A DNA stretch of 64,000 nt from Myxococcales bacterium (GTDB taxonomy: Bacteria; Myxococcota_A; Polyangia; Polyangiales; Ga0077539): assembly GCA_016793325.1 (NCBI GenBank), contig JAEUKI010000022.1, positions 62,001 to 126,000 of the forward strand, written 5' to 3'. Position numbers and translations under genes: made by a program. Below, one piece after another: positions 1 through 7,315 of this stretch. The notes under the pieces were generated by a model. It had not been told where the DNA came from and did no database searches. It saw only the letters and a program-made list of their open reading frames with translations. Every line of letters begins with the position of its first letter. Position 1 is the stretch's first letter.

Positions 1-72
1 TCGCGCGAACGCTGGCGCGAGGCCGCACTCGGCCACGACGCGCTCGAAGAGCGTCGGCGGCGCAGCGGTCAT
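1..72 (-). CDS. Partial unknown protein, N-terminus only
   Basis: An ATG on the minus strand at 72-70 opens a frame that runs off the left edge without a stop. The 24 visible residues start MTAAPPTLFERVVAECGL. The start codon shares four bases (ATGA) with the TGA of the upstream gene at 69-458, the usual arrangement for translationally coupled genes, and this overlap is the main reason to accept so short a fragment. No family can be named from 24 residues. Confidence 0.55.
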   Translation of the reverse strand, partial: MTAAPPTLFERVVAECGLAPAFAR

Positions 73-458
73 GCACTCTCCCAACGCTCGAGCACCATCG
101 AGAGGTGCTCGGAGACGTGCGTAATCCACCACGAGTGCGTCTCGGGCGACGCGACCGACACGATGCCCATCCCGAACTGCGCTGCGCCCGGAACGAGCTC
201 TTTCAATTGCATCCCAGTGCTCTTCAGCGCCGGCAGCATCGTCGCGATGAACTCCTGCTGCGGCTCGCGCTCGCCGCGCGCCCGCGCCTCGAGGATGAAC
301 AAGAACCCCGCGGCGTACTGCCGCATCTCGTCTGGCACGACGTCGACGTCGCCGAGCACCGCGCGCGCCATCGCGCTGATGAATTCTTCTCGCTTCGTGT
401 CGAGCTCTCGGAGAACGGCTTCCATCGCTTCGGCCCCTTGTTCGTCGAGCGAGCGCAT
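69..458 (-). CDS. Small unknown soluble protein (129 aa)
   Basis: Not recognised. The protein starts MRSLDEQGAEAMEAV and is a mostly helical acidic sequence without signal peptide or membrane segment; it ends in a Trp-containing helix (HLSMVLERWESA). I chose the ATG at 458 because the frame upstream (residues like RKYPDRISLRG) does not look like protein and because a TAGAAT -10-like hexamer lies at 492-487, 28 bases before the start. Its stop overlaps the next start by four bases, so it is coupled to the gene leaving the window. It is divergent from the lipoprotein at 592. Function unknown. Confidence 0.6.
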   Translation of the reverse strand: MRSLDEQGAEAMEAVLRELDTKREEFISAMARAVLGDVDVVPDEMRQYAAGFLFILEARARGEREPQQEFIATMLPALKSTGMQLKELVPGAAQFGMGIVSVASPETHSWWITHVSEHLSMVLERWESA

Positions 459-492
459 CCCTGCGCGACTCGCTCCTCGAAGGCTGATTCTA

Positions 493-505
493 TCGGGATA
501 TTTCC
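493..505 (-). promoter_or_regulatory. Near-palindromic GGAAATATCCCGA box upstream of a TAGAAT hexamer
   Basis: On the minus strand the 13-mer GGAAATATCCCGA is followed directly by TAGAAT (492-487), a good -10 candidate for the gene starting at 458. The identical 13-mer recurs at 17908-17920 in another intergenic region. It could be an operator or an unusual promoter element; its position between the divergent genes at 458 and 592 fits either. Confidence 0.35.
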
Positions 506-591
506 TATGTTCTACGAGAGCTGCGCGCTTTGCAACACGTACGTGACCGAGCGAGGGGCGGGCACGAGCGACAGTGTCGTACCCTCTCGCC

Positions 592-960
592 ATGAGAGTC
601 CCGCGTTGGTTGGCGGTTGTTCAGGCTGCGTCGCTGCTCGTCGGCTGTCGCTCGACCAACAACACTGGCAACGCTGGCGCTGGCGGCTCGGGCGGAGCCG
701 AGCCCGTCGCGAGCGTCGAGGCGTGCGCTCGAACCGAGCCGAGCGACCAGCCGTGCGCGAGCGCGGGCGCTTCATGCAACGGCTACGTCCCTTGTGTCCG
801 CGAGGGCGGTCCCAACGCGCCTCCGCCTCGCTGCGGAATGCACCGCTGGCGATGTCAGTGCACCAACAGCGCCGAGGGATCCGGCGCTCTGCGCTGGCGG
901 TGCGACGTCGAGCGTCACCCGGCGGGGCCGCTTCCGCCGCCAGAGCTCGCGCTGGCGTGA
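592..960 (+). CDS. Eight-cysteine lipoprotein, paralogue A (122 aa)
   Basis: Predicted secreted lipoprotein: a short basic N-terminus and hydrophobic segment end in LLVGC (Cys18 the likely lipidated residue), followed by an Asn/Gly/Ala-rich linker. The C-terminal half carries eight cysteines spaced 9-6-5-12-6-1-13 residues, with a CQC pair, and ends HPAGPLPPPELALA. The same cysteine ladder and the end motif A-G-P-L-x-P-P-E-L occur in the proteins at 2547-2990 and 6738-7274. This copy has the longest last loop. The even cysteine number and export suggest disulfide bonds outside the cytoplasm; the function is unknown. It is followed by the flavoprotein gene after 109 bp. Confidence 0.8.
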   Translation: MRVPRWLAVVQAASLLVGCRSTNNTGNAGAGGSGGAEPVASVEACARTEPSDQPCASAGASCNGYVPCVREGGPNAPPPRCGMHRWRCQCTNSAEGSGALRWRCDVERHPAGPLPPPELALA

Positions 961-1069
961 AGGCGTATTGAATCATGGTGCGACTATTCGAGACGCCGTA
1001 CTCCAATCGGGCGGCTCTGGTATCTTCGCCCTCGGTGTGTCGCTCGTGCGGCGGCCAATGGAGTGATCC

Positions 1070-2542
1070 GTGCAACGATTCGACCTCTGTGTGATCGGCG
1101 CGGGCCCCGCGGGGTTTGCGGCCGCGAGCCGCGCGTGGGACCTCGGAAAGCGCGTCGCCCTGATCGAGCGCGATCGGCCTGGAGGCCGCGGGTTGGCGGA
1201 CGGCGCGCTGTCCTCGAAGACGCTCTGGCACCTGTCCAACGACTACGCGCGCGTGTGCCGCAACGACCGCGGCTACCGCGCCGAGGGCGTGAGCGTCTCG
1301 TACGACGCGGTGATCGCCGCGCTGCACGAGGCGATCGACGAGCGACGGGCGCAGCTCGAGCGGCAGCTCGATCACTTCGAGACGCCTTCGGCCAACGGAG
1401 GATCGGTGCGCCGCGTCCGAGGGAGCGCGCGCTTCGTGACGGCCCACGAAATCGAAGTGACCGACGAAACAGGGGCGATTCAGCGCGTCGAGGCCGACCA
1501 CTTCCTCGTGGCGACCGGCTCGGTCCCGCGGACTCCGCCCGGCGTCACCATCGATGGAACGCGCGTGGTGACGAGCGATCACATCGAGCATCTCCCGACG
1601 TTTCCCGAGAGCATGGTGATCGTCGGCGCCGGCGTGGTGGGCTGCGAGTACGCGACGATCTTCGCGAACTTCGGCCGCACCAAGGTCAACATCATCGACC
1701 GTCAGCCTCGGATCTTGCCCTTCGAAGACGAGGACGTCGCCGAGGCGGTCTCGCGCAATTTCGAGCGCATCGGGATCCACATCCACCGCGAGTCGTCGCT
1801 GCAGTCGCTCGAGGTGCTCGAGGACCACGTCCGCTACGTCGTGTGCGATCGCCAGGGAAATCACTGCGAACCCATCCACGTCGAGCGCGCCCTCGTCTCG
1901 ATCGGCCGCGTGCCCAACACCAAGGGCCTCGGCCTCGAGGCCGTCGGCGTCGCGCTCGACAAGAACGGCGGAATCGTCGTGACCGACACGCAGTCATCGG
2001 TCCCACATATTCATGCTGCGGGCGACGTGACCGCGGACGTCGCGCTCGTCAACGTCGCCGAGCTCGAGGGACGCCACGCGGTCGAGCAGATGTTCTCGGC
2101 GCCCACGCACAGGATCCGCTACGACGCGCTCTCGGCGATCTATTTTCTCGCCCCCGAGGTCGCGACCGTGGGCCTCAACGAGCTCGACGCGCGAAAGCGC
2201 AAGATCCCGTACCGCGTCGCGGTGCTGCAAAACTCGCTCGTTCCCAGGACGATCGCGATGCGCGCGACGGACGGATTCATGAAGCTCCTCGTGTCCAAGG
2301 ACGAGCCCTCGCGCATCTTGGGGATGCGCGTCGTCGGACCGCAGGCCGCCACAGCAATTCAAGGCATCGCGTTTCTCATCGAGAAGGGCGGAACGGTCGA
2401 CGACATCGACGCCTGCGTGCACCCGCACCCCGCCGTGACCGAGGGCGTTCAAGAGTGCGCCCGGGCTCTCTTGGGGCGCAGCGTGCTCAAGCCCTCTGCG
2501 TTTGGACCGACGTTGTTGCGCGTCGGCGAGTGGAGCCCCTGA
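1070..2542 (+). CDS. Disulfide-reductase-fold flavoprotein lacking both redox cysteines
   Basis: A full-length (490 aa) member of the class I pyridine nucleotide-disulfide oxidoreductase family (dihydrolipoamide dehydrogenase / soluble transhydrogenase). FAD-binding GAGPAG is at residues 10-15, a second dinucleotide fold GAGVVG at about 186, the second FAD contact AAGDV is present, and the dimerisation domain keeps the HPHPAVTE histidine-glutamate signature. The N-terminal active-site loop, normally GGTCLNVGCIPSK, reads GGRGLADGALSSK (38-50): Gly41 and Ala46 replace both cysteines. SthA-type transhydrogenases also lack the pair, so NAD(P)H transhydrogenation or quinone reduction is possible; disulfide chemistry at this site is not. 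GTG start, with GGAG seven bases upstream. Confidence 0.88.
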   Translation: MQRFDLCVIGAGPAGFAAASRAWDLGKRVALIERDRPGGRGLADGALSSKTLWHLSNDYARVCRNDRGYRAEGVSVSYDAVIAALHEAIDERRAQLERQLDHFETPSANGGSVRRVRGSARFVTAHEIEVTDETGAIQRVEADHFLVATGSVPRTPPGVTIDGTRVVTSDHIEHLPTFPESMVIVGAGVVGCEYATIFANFGRTKVNIIDRQPRILPFEDEDVAEAVSRNFERIGIHIHRESSLQSLEVLEDHVRYVVCDRQGNHCEPIHVERALVSIGRVPNTKGLGLEAVGVALDKNGGIVVTDTQSSVPHIHAAGDVTADVALVNVAELEGRHAVEQMFSAPTHRIRYDALSAIYFLAPEVATVGLNELDARKRKIPYRVAVLQNSLVPRTIAMRATDGFMKLLVSKDEPSRILGMRVVGPQAATAIQGIAFLIEKGGTVDDIDACVHPHPAVTEGVQECARALLGRSVLKPSAFGPTLLRVGEWSP

Positions 2543-2546
2543 CGCG

Positions 2547-2990
2547 CTACGCGTCGAGCTCTGGCGGCGCCAGCGGCCCAGCCGCGTGCATCATCTGCCG
2601 ACACTGCCAGCGGAGCTCGCCGGTTTCGTTGCTGCACTGACAGTTCCACTCGGAGCCGCTGCATCGATCGGGGACGCGCGGGTCGCCCGAGCTCGCGCAA
2701 TGGGACGCGCTGCCTCCGCAGCGGCTCGACGCTTGTTCGCAGCGAAACCCGTCAGCGTTCTGCGACGAACACTGCTCGACGGTCAACACGCGGTTCAGCG
2801 CGGCGGCCTGCCTCGCGCGAATCTCCTCCGCGCTCTCGCCCCCACCCGACGAGACGACGGTGCGGTCGCCCCCCGAGCCCTGTGTGTTCGTCGTGTTGTT
2901 CGTGTTTGTCGTGTTTGTCGATGCTGGCTCGCTTCGGCATGCGGACACCAGCGCGAGCGCCTGCGCCACGACGATCGATCTCTTCATCAT
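2547..2990 (-). CDS. Eight-cysteine lipoprotein, paralogue B (147 aa)
   Basis: Signal peptide MMKRSIVVAQALALVSAC with a lipobox ending at Cys18, then an Asn/Thr-rich linker (STNTTNTNNTTNTQ), a short charged segment, and the eight-cysteine domain with spacing 9-6-6-11-6-1-10. It ends HAAGPLAPPELDA, nearly identical to the other two paralogues in this window. The two ATG codons at 2990 and 2987 are both possible starts. Its 3' end meets the flavoprotein gene tail to tail with a 4-bp gap, and it is divergent from the propeller protein at 3038. Function unknown; secreted and probably disulfide-bonded. Confidence 0.82.
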   Translation of the reverse strand: MMKRSIVVAQALALVSACRSEPASTNTTNTNNTTNTQGSGGDRTVVSSGGGESAEEIRARQAAALNRVLTVEQCSSQNADGFRCEQASSRCGGSASHCASSGDPRVPDRCSGSEWNCQCSNETGELRWQCRQMMHAAGPLAPPELDA

Positions 2991-3037
2991 CGACGACGAT
3001 ACCGCGCTGACGGGGCGTCTTGCTGCACACTCTGGCG

Positions 3038-4879
3038 ATGGACCTGATCGACAAAGCGAGGTTGCCTTCGTTCTACGTTGGTTCCTTCGGGGCGAGCGCG
3101 TTTCGCAGGGGGGCTTCGTTCGGAGATCGCCAGTGCATCGCCCTGTCGCGTGACGCTCGTTCGCTCTACTACGCGACGTATCCGCGCGTGGTCGAGCTGT
3201 CCGCCGACGACGGCCGCGTGCGACGATCGCTCGGAAACAAAGACGCGATCTTCGACCTCGTCGCCCCCGCGTGCGACGGCTCGATCGTCGCGTTCGAGCA
3301 CGAGGCGGTGCGGTGGCTCGACGCGACGAGCGGCGAGGAGCTCTGCGTCGTTCCTGTTCGCGCTGCGGGGCAATCGCGGATCGCCGTCTCGCCGACGGAG
3401 CCACGTCGCGTCGCGAGCGGCAAATACTACGGCCAGTGGGCGCTCTTCATCATCGACGGCGCAGGCGAGCCTCGCGTCGTCAACGCCGAGGTCCCCGACG
3501 TCGCGCGCTGCGGATCGCTCATCAGCCTCTCGTTTTCGAAGGACGGATCCGAGCTCTTCGCAGCGTGCCGCCAGGGGGTGCTGCGCTACGACGCGCGCAC
3601 CGGCGCGTTGAAAGAGACGCTCTTCGACCCGCGCGGACTCGAGCAGGAGTTCGGAGCCGCCCGCTCGTACCTGTCGGACTTCTGCGTGCTCGACGAGCGC
3701 GCCGCGCTCGCGCTCGTTGGCGGAACGCTCTTGGTTCGCGTCGACCTCGCGACGAATCGCGCGATCGCGACGCTGTTGCTCGGCTCCGACTACTACGCGC
3801 GGCTGTCTGCGCCGAGCCCCGGCGGCCGTGTGACCGTCGGAACTGCTGGAAAAATCCTCGTCGTCGACGTTCGTTCGCTGGCGATCGAGCGCGCGATCAC
3901 CGGCGCGTTCTCGATCGCCGACGGCGCAGACGTGCTCGTCGAACCGCGCTCGGAGCGAGCCTGGATCGTCGATGGCCGCGGAGCGCTCCACCGGCTCGCG
4001 CTCGACACCGGGGCGCTCGAGCTCGCAGAGCCGTGCTCGTTTCCAACGATCGTGCGTTGGAGAAGCGACGACGAGCTCGTCGTCGGCCGCTGGTACAGCC
4101 CGATCGAGTTCATTGATCTACGCAGCGACGCCTCGACGTTTCTCGCGCTGGGCTCGGACGAACACGCGATCGAGTTCAGCGAACGGCGAGGCAGCGCGCT
4201 CGTCCGTACGGACACGCACGAGCACTCTTGGCTGTCCCTCTCGGATCGCACGCGCACCGCGCTGGGCAACGGCGCTCGCTCGCAGGCGATCGTCGCGGGC
4301 GACCGACTCTGGATCGCGGACGTCAAGCGACAGAAGCTCCTCTCGGGCGATCGATCGATCGACCTCGCGCCTTGCAAGCACATCGTGACGATCGCTGTTT
4401 CGCCTGACGAAACCCGCGCGTTCGTCGCGCTCAAGTCCGAGGCGCTGCTCGTCGACCTCGCGTCGGACGCCGTGCTCGCGCGGTACAAGCTTCTCGGCGC
4501 AGAGCGGGCGCAGTTCGTGACCGAAGACGAGCTCGTCATCATGGGCTCGAAGGGGACGAAGTGGATCGATCCCGCGACGGGCACCGTCCGCGCGCACTCG
4601 CCGAAGATGTTCGGATCCAACGCCGCGTGCTCGCGCGACGGGCAGATCGTCGCGGTCATCGGCGGCGTCTCGTCCGTGGCGATCGCGACGCGCGATCGAC
4701 CGACGGAGGTCGTGTCGTTCGAAGGCGCGGCGCACCCGCAGCGCGCCGCGTTCAACGAGGACGCCACGAGGCTCGCCGTGGCCGGGGCCGAGAGCGTCGT
4801 GCGCGTGTTCGACGTGACCCAGGCGCTCGCGACGCGAGACGTCCCGAAGGACACGAAGCGAAAACGCACAGCCAAATAG
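3038..4879 (+). CDS. WD40/YVTN-like beta-propeller protein (613 aa)
   Basis: A cytoplasmic-looking protein made of repeated blade-like units: phrases such as IALSRDARSLYYA, ISLSFSKDGSELFAA, IAVSPDETRAFVA and AAFNEDATRLAVAG each read hydrophobic-strand, D/S-rich turn, hydrophobic strand, as in WD40 and YVTN propellers. There is no clear signal peptide or membrane segment. The C-terminus is a short basic tail (KDTKRKRTAK). I took the ATG at 3038 because the upstream residues MLHTLA look non-coding. No ligand or partner can be inferred. It is convergent with the membrane protein at 4895. Confidence 0.7.
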   Translation: MDLIDKARLPSFYVGSFGASAFRRGASFGDRQCIALSRDARSLYYATYPRVVELSADDGRVRRSLGNKDAIFDLVAPACDGSIVAFEHEAVRWLDATSGEELCVVPVRAAGQSRIAVSPTEPRRVASGKYYGQWALFIIDGAGEPRVVNAEVPDVARCGSLISLSFSKDGSELFAACRQGVLRYDARTGALKETLFDPRGLEQEFGAARSYLSDFCVLDERAALALVGGTLLVRVDLATNRAIATLLLGSDYYARLSAPSPGGRVTVGTAGKILVVDVRSLAIERAITGAFSIADGADVLVEPRSERAWIVDGRGALHRLALDTGALELAEPCSFPTIVRWRSDDELVVGRWYSPIEFIDLRSDASTFLALGSDEHAIEFSERRGSALVRTDTHEHSWLSLSDRTRTALGNGARSQAIVAGDRLWIADVKRQKLLSGDRSIDLAPCKHIVTIAVSPDETRAFVALKSEALLVDLASDAVLARYKLLGAERAQFVTEDELVIMGSKGTKWIDPATGTVRAHSPKMFGSNAACSRDGQIVAVIGGVSSVAIATRDRPTEVVSFEGAAHPQRAAFNEDATRLAVAGAESVVRVFDVTQALATRDVPKDTKRKRTAK

Positions 4880-4894
4880 CGCTCCGCCGGTCGG

Positions 4895-6637
4895 CTATCG
4901 TTCGACGCGGCGCTCGATCCACGCGCGCGGGTCGAACGCGCCGAATCGCCAGCGAACGTGCTGCTCGGCCGGCGGCGCGACCAAGGGACCGAGCGCGACC
5001 TCTGCGACCTCGCTGAAGTCATACGAGCGAAAGCCCGGCCTGCTCCTCGTTGCGAGCGTTCGAAGGATGCTCCTGACGCTTCGGCACGTCGGCTCGAAGC
5101 CGCTTCGATGTTCGGGAGCCGTCTCGCAGGACACGACGCTCGTTGCTGCGTGCTCGAGCGCGATCGCCTGCGCAACCAACGCACGGTCCGACGACGCGCG
5201 AGGCCCCGCCGAAATACCGCCAAACGAAGCGATCGTCGCGCTGTGCAGCTCGAAGTGGATCTTGTCTGCCGTCACCGCACCATCGGAGCACGCGACGACG
5301 AGGCCTGCGTCTTCGTCGACGTACGCTCGATCACCGTCGGCGGTGACGCTCGCGATGGTCCGTGGTTCGACGTCGAAGATCGAGAGCCTGTACTGCCTGG
5401 GCGCGCACGAAAACGTGGCGCGGCGCGCTTCTCCTTCGAACTGGATCGTCCCAGTGAGGCGCGCATCTCGCAGCTCCTGCTGCGGGTCCGGAACGACCAT
5501 CACGCTCACTCCGTCGCGTCTCGGACGGCTCCATTGCATGGTGACCCCGTCGATCGAGACCGAGATCTCTGACCATCGTCGACGGCTCTGGTCCGCGACT
5601 TCGATGAGTCGGACTGCGTAGGTTCCGACGAGCGATTGGAGCTTCGCGGCCCTGTCGATACGCAGCGACGGAGACAGCACCTGCACGTCACGCTGCGTCG
5701 TCGCGAACGCTCGCTCGATCAGCAACGGACCCCATGGCTCGGGGCCGCGGTCGAAGCAGCACCGCTCGCTCGTGCCTGTTGTTTCGCAGCGCAGCAGCGC
5801 GTCGATTCCGAGCGCCATCGCCGCGCTTCGAGGCACCTCGACGAAGCGCCCCGGCTCGCGGAGGACGCGGACGTCCGAGACCCAGTCCGTCCAGTTCGTG
5901 TTGGCGTGCTGGTTCGATGGCTGGCAAGACGGGCTCCGAAAGACAGGGTCTTCGACGCCGCGATCGTCGACCCAGTCCGATGCGCTCCAGCGGGACGCTC
6001 CGTGGGTGACGAGCGCGTCGCCGCGCACGAATGCGTCGCTCGGGTTGTAGACGATCACGCTGGAACGCAGCGAGGCGATCGAGAGGGCGATCGTCGCTGC
6101 GGCGACGAGGGCCGCCTCGATGGGCTGATGGGTCGATCGTCGGATGCGTGTCGCGATCGCCAGCGAAAACGCGAGCAGAGCGAAGAGGGCGTCGACCTTT
6201 GCGCGATGCGCTCCCGCGGCCGTGGCTCCGAGCACGATCCATGTGACGGACGTCGCGAGCAGCAGCGCGATCGAGAGTCGCGTGAGCTGCCGCGAACCCC
6301 ACGGCTCGACGCGGATCGAAGCGAGCGGTCGCCACGCGGCGTCTCGGTCAGCGCCCGCGCTCCTCGGGTGCGCGATCTGCGTGCAAATGACCGAGACATC
6401 GAGCACGACGAACCCCGCCCACCGCGCGAGCTCGTCCGCGTCGATCGTGATCGCGGGCTCCCCTTGTTCGCGCTGCGCGTCGGTCAGCTTGTGAACGAGG
6501 TCGATCCCGTACACGCCGCGAACACGGACCTCGCTGGCCCCGTCGCAAACGATGGAGAGCGGCTCTCTCCATCCGAGTGACACGTCGTGCGTCGAGCGCT
6601 CGACGCCCTCCGCGCCGTTCAACACGAGGATCGCCAT
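4895..6637 (-). CDS. Membrane protein of unknown function (580 aa)
   Basis: Not recognised. An N-terminal soluble domain of about 115 residues is followed by three hydrophobic segments (about 118-143, 147-164 and 171-197) and then by a ~380-residue soluble domain with several cysteines (CQPSNQ, LLRCETTGTSERCCFD, FSCAPRQY, VVACSDG). The cysteines suggest that the large C-terminal part is exported. The gene is the last of the leftward series beginning with the GntR regulator at 10461 and lies 100 bp after the eight-cysteine lipoprotein, so co-transcription is possible. Nothing suggests an enzyme. Confidence 0.6.
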   Translation of the reverse strand: MAILVLNGAEGVERSTHDVSLGWREPLSIVCDGASEVRVRGVYGIDLVHKLTDAQREQGEPAITIDADELARWAGFVVLDVSVICTQIAHPRSAGADRDAAWRPLASIRVEPWGSRQLTRLSIALLLATSVTWIVLGATAAGAHRAKVDALFALLAFSLAIATRIRRSTHQPIEAALVAAATIALSIASLRSSVIVYNPSDAFVRGDALVTHGASRWSASDWVDDRGVEDPVFRSPSCQPSNQHANTNWTDWVSDVRVLREPGRFVEVPRSAAMALGIDALLRCETTGTSERCCFDRGPEPWGPLLIERAFATTQRDVQVLSPSLRIDRAAKLQSLVGTYAVRLIEVADQSRRRWSEISVSIDGVTMQWSRPRRDGVSVMVVPDPQQELRDARLTGTIQFEGEARRATFSCAPRQYRLSIFDVEPRTIASVTADGDRAYVDEDAGLVVACSDGAVTADKIHFELHSATIASFGGISAGPRASSDRALVAQAIALEHAATSVVSCETAPEHRSGFEPTCRSVRSILRTLATRSRPGFRSYDFSEVAEVALGPLVAPPAEQHVRWRFGAFDPRAWIERRVER

Positions 6638-6737
6638 CGTGACGCACCGTCGCCGAGCTGCTCGATTGGTGACGGCAACATCGCCGCGATCGCAACGACT
6701 CCAGCACCCCTACGACCGGCGCTGGTACGGCTCGCGC

Positions 6738-7274
6738 TTACGCCACGAGCTCGGGCGGCGCGAGCGGTCCCGCGGGGTGCATCGCGACGCTACAACCCCA
6801 CGCGAGACCGATGGTTGTTCCTTGGCAGCGGCAGCTCCACTGAGTCGCGCTGCAGCGCGGGGGGACGCGATTGTTGCCCGAAGTCAGGCAGTGGCTCTGG
6901 CCGCCGCCGCACATCTCATTGAGTCGCGAACACGCGGCGTTCTCTGGCACGCGCCGCGAGCACTGGGCGGCGCTCACGAGCGCGAGGCCCCGCGCAGGGC
7001 GGCTTGTCACGATCGGCGGCTCCGAGACGCCCGAGTCCACCGGCTCCGTGGGCGCGATCGCGACGGTGATCCCCGCGTCAGTCACGGCAGAATCCGTGGA
7101 AATTTGCTGGCCGTTGTCGACCGATCCCGCGTCGGCAGCGCCGGCCGTGACCGTCACGAGCGAGACTCCGCCCGAGTTCGCGTTGGTTTCGTGGGTCGCG
7201 GACGAATCGCGCGCATCGGTTCGACACGCTGCGACGAGCGCGAGGGCTCGAACCACGAGGATCGATCGCTTCAT
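6738..7274 (-). CDS. Eight-cysteine lipoprotein, paralogue C (178 aa)
   Basis: Signal peptide MKRSILVVRALALVAAC with lipobox Cys17, closely similar to paralogue B, then a ~90-residue Asp/Ala/Thr/Val-rich linker (with repeated TDAG/VDSG turns) and the eight-cysteine domain, spacing 9-6-6-11-6-1-10, ending HPAGPLAPPELVA. It lies 41 bp downstream of the ABC permease gene on the same strand and may be part of the GntR-controlled transcript. The longer linker would hold the Cys domain further from the membrane. Function unknown. Confidence 0.82.
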   Translation of the reverse strand: MKRSILVVRALALVAACRTDARDSSATHETNANSGGVSLVTVTAGAADAGSVDNGQQISTDSAVTDAGITVAIAPTEPVDSGVSEPPIVTSRPARGLALVSAAQCSRRVPENAACSRLNEMCGGGQSHCLTSGNNRVPPRCSATQWSCRCQGTTIGLAWGCSVAMHPAGPLAPPELVA

Positions 7275-7315
7275 CGTGGCCGAAGATACGCCGCTCGAGC
7301 CGAGAGCTTTCACGA

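Noticed and set aside
4880..4894. Terminator between the convergent genes at 4879 and 4895
   Set aside because: Fifteen bases only, no hairpin or T-run could be seen.
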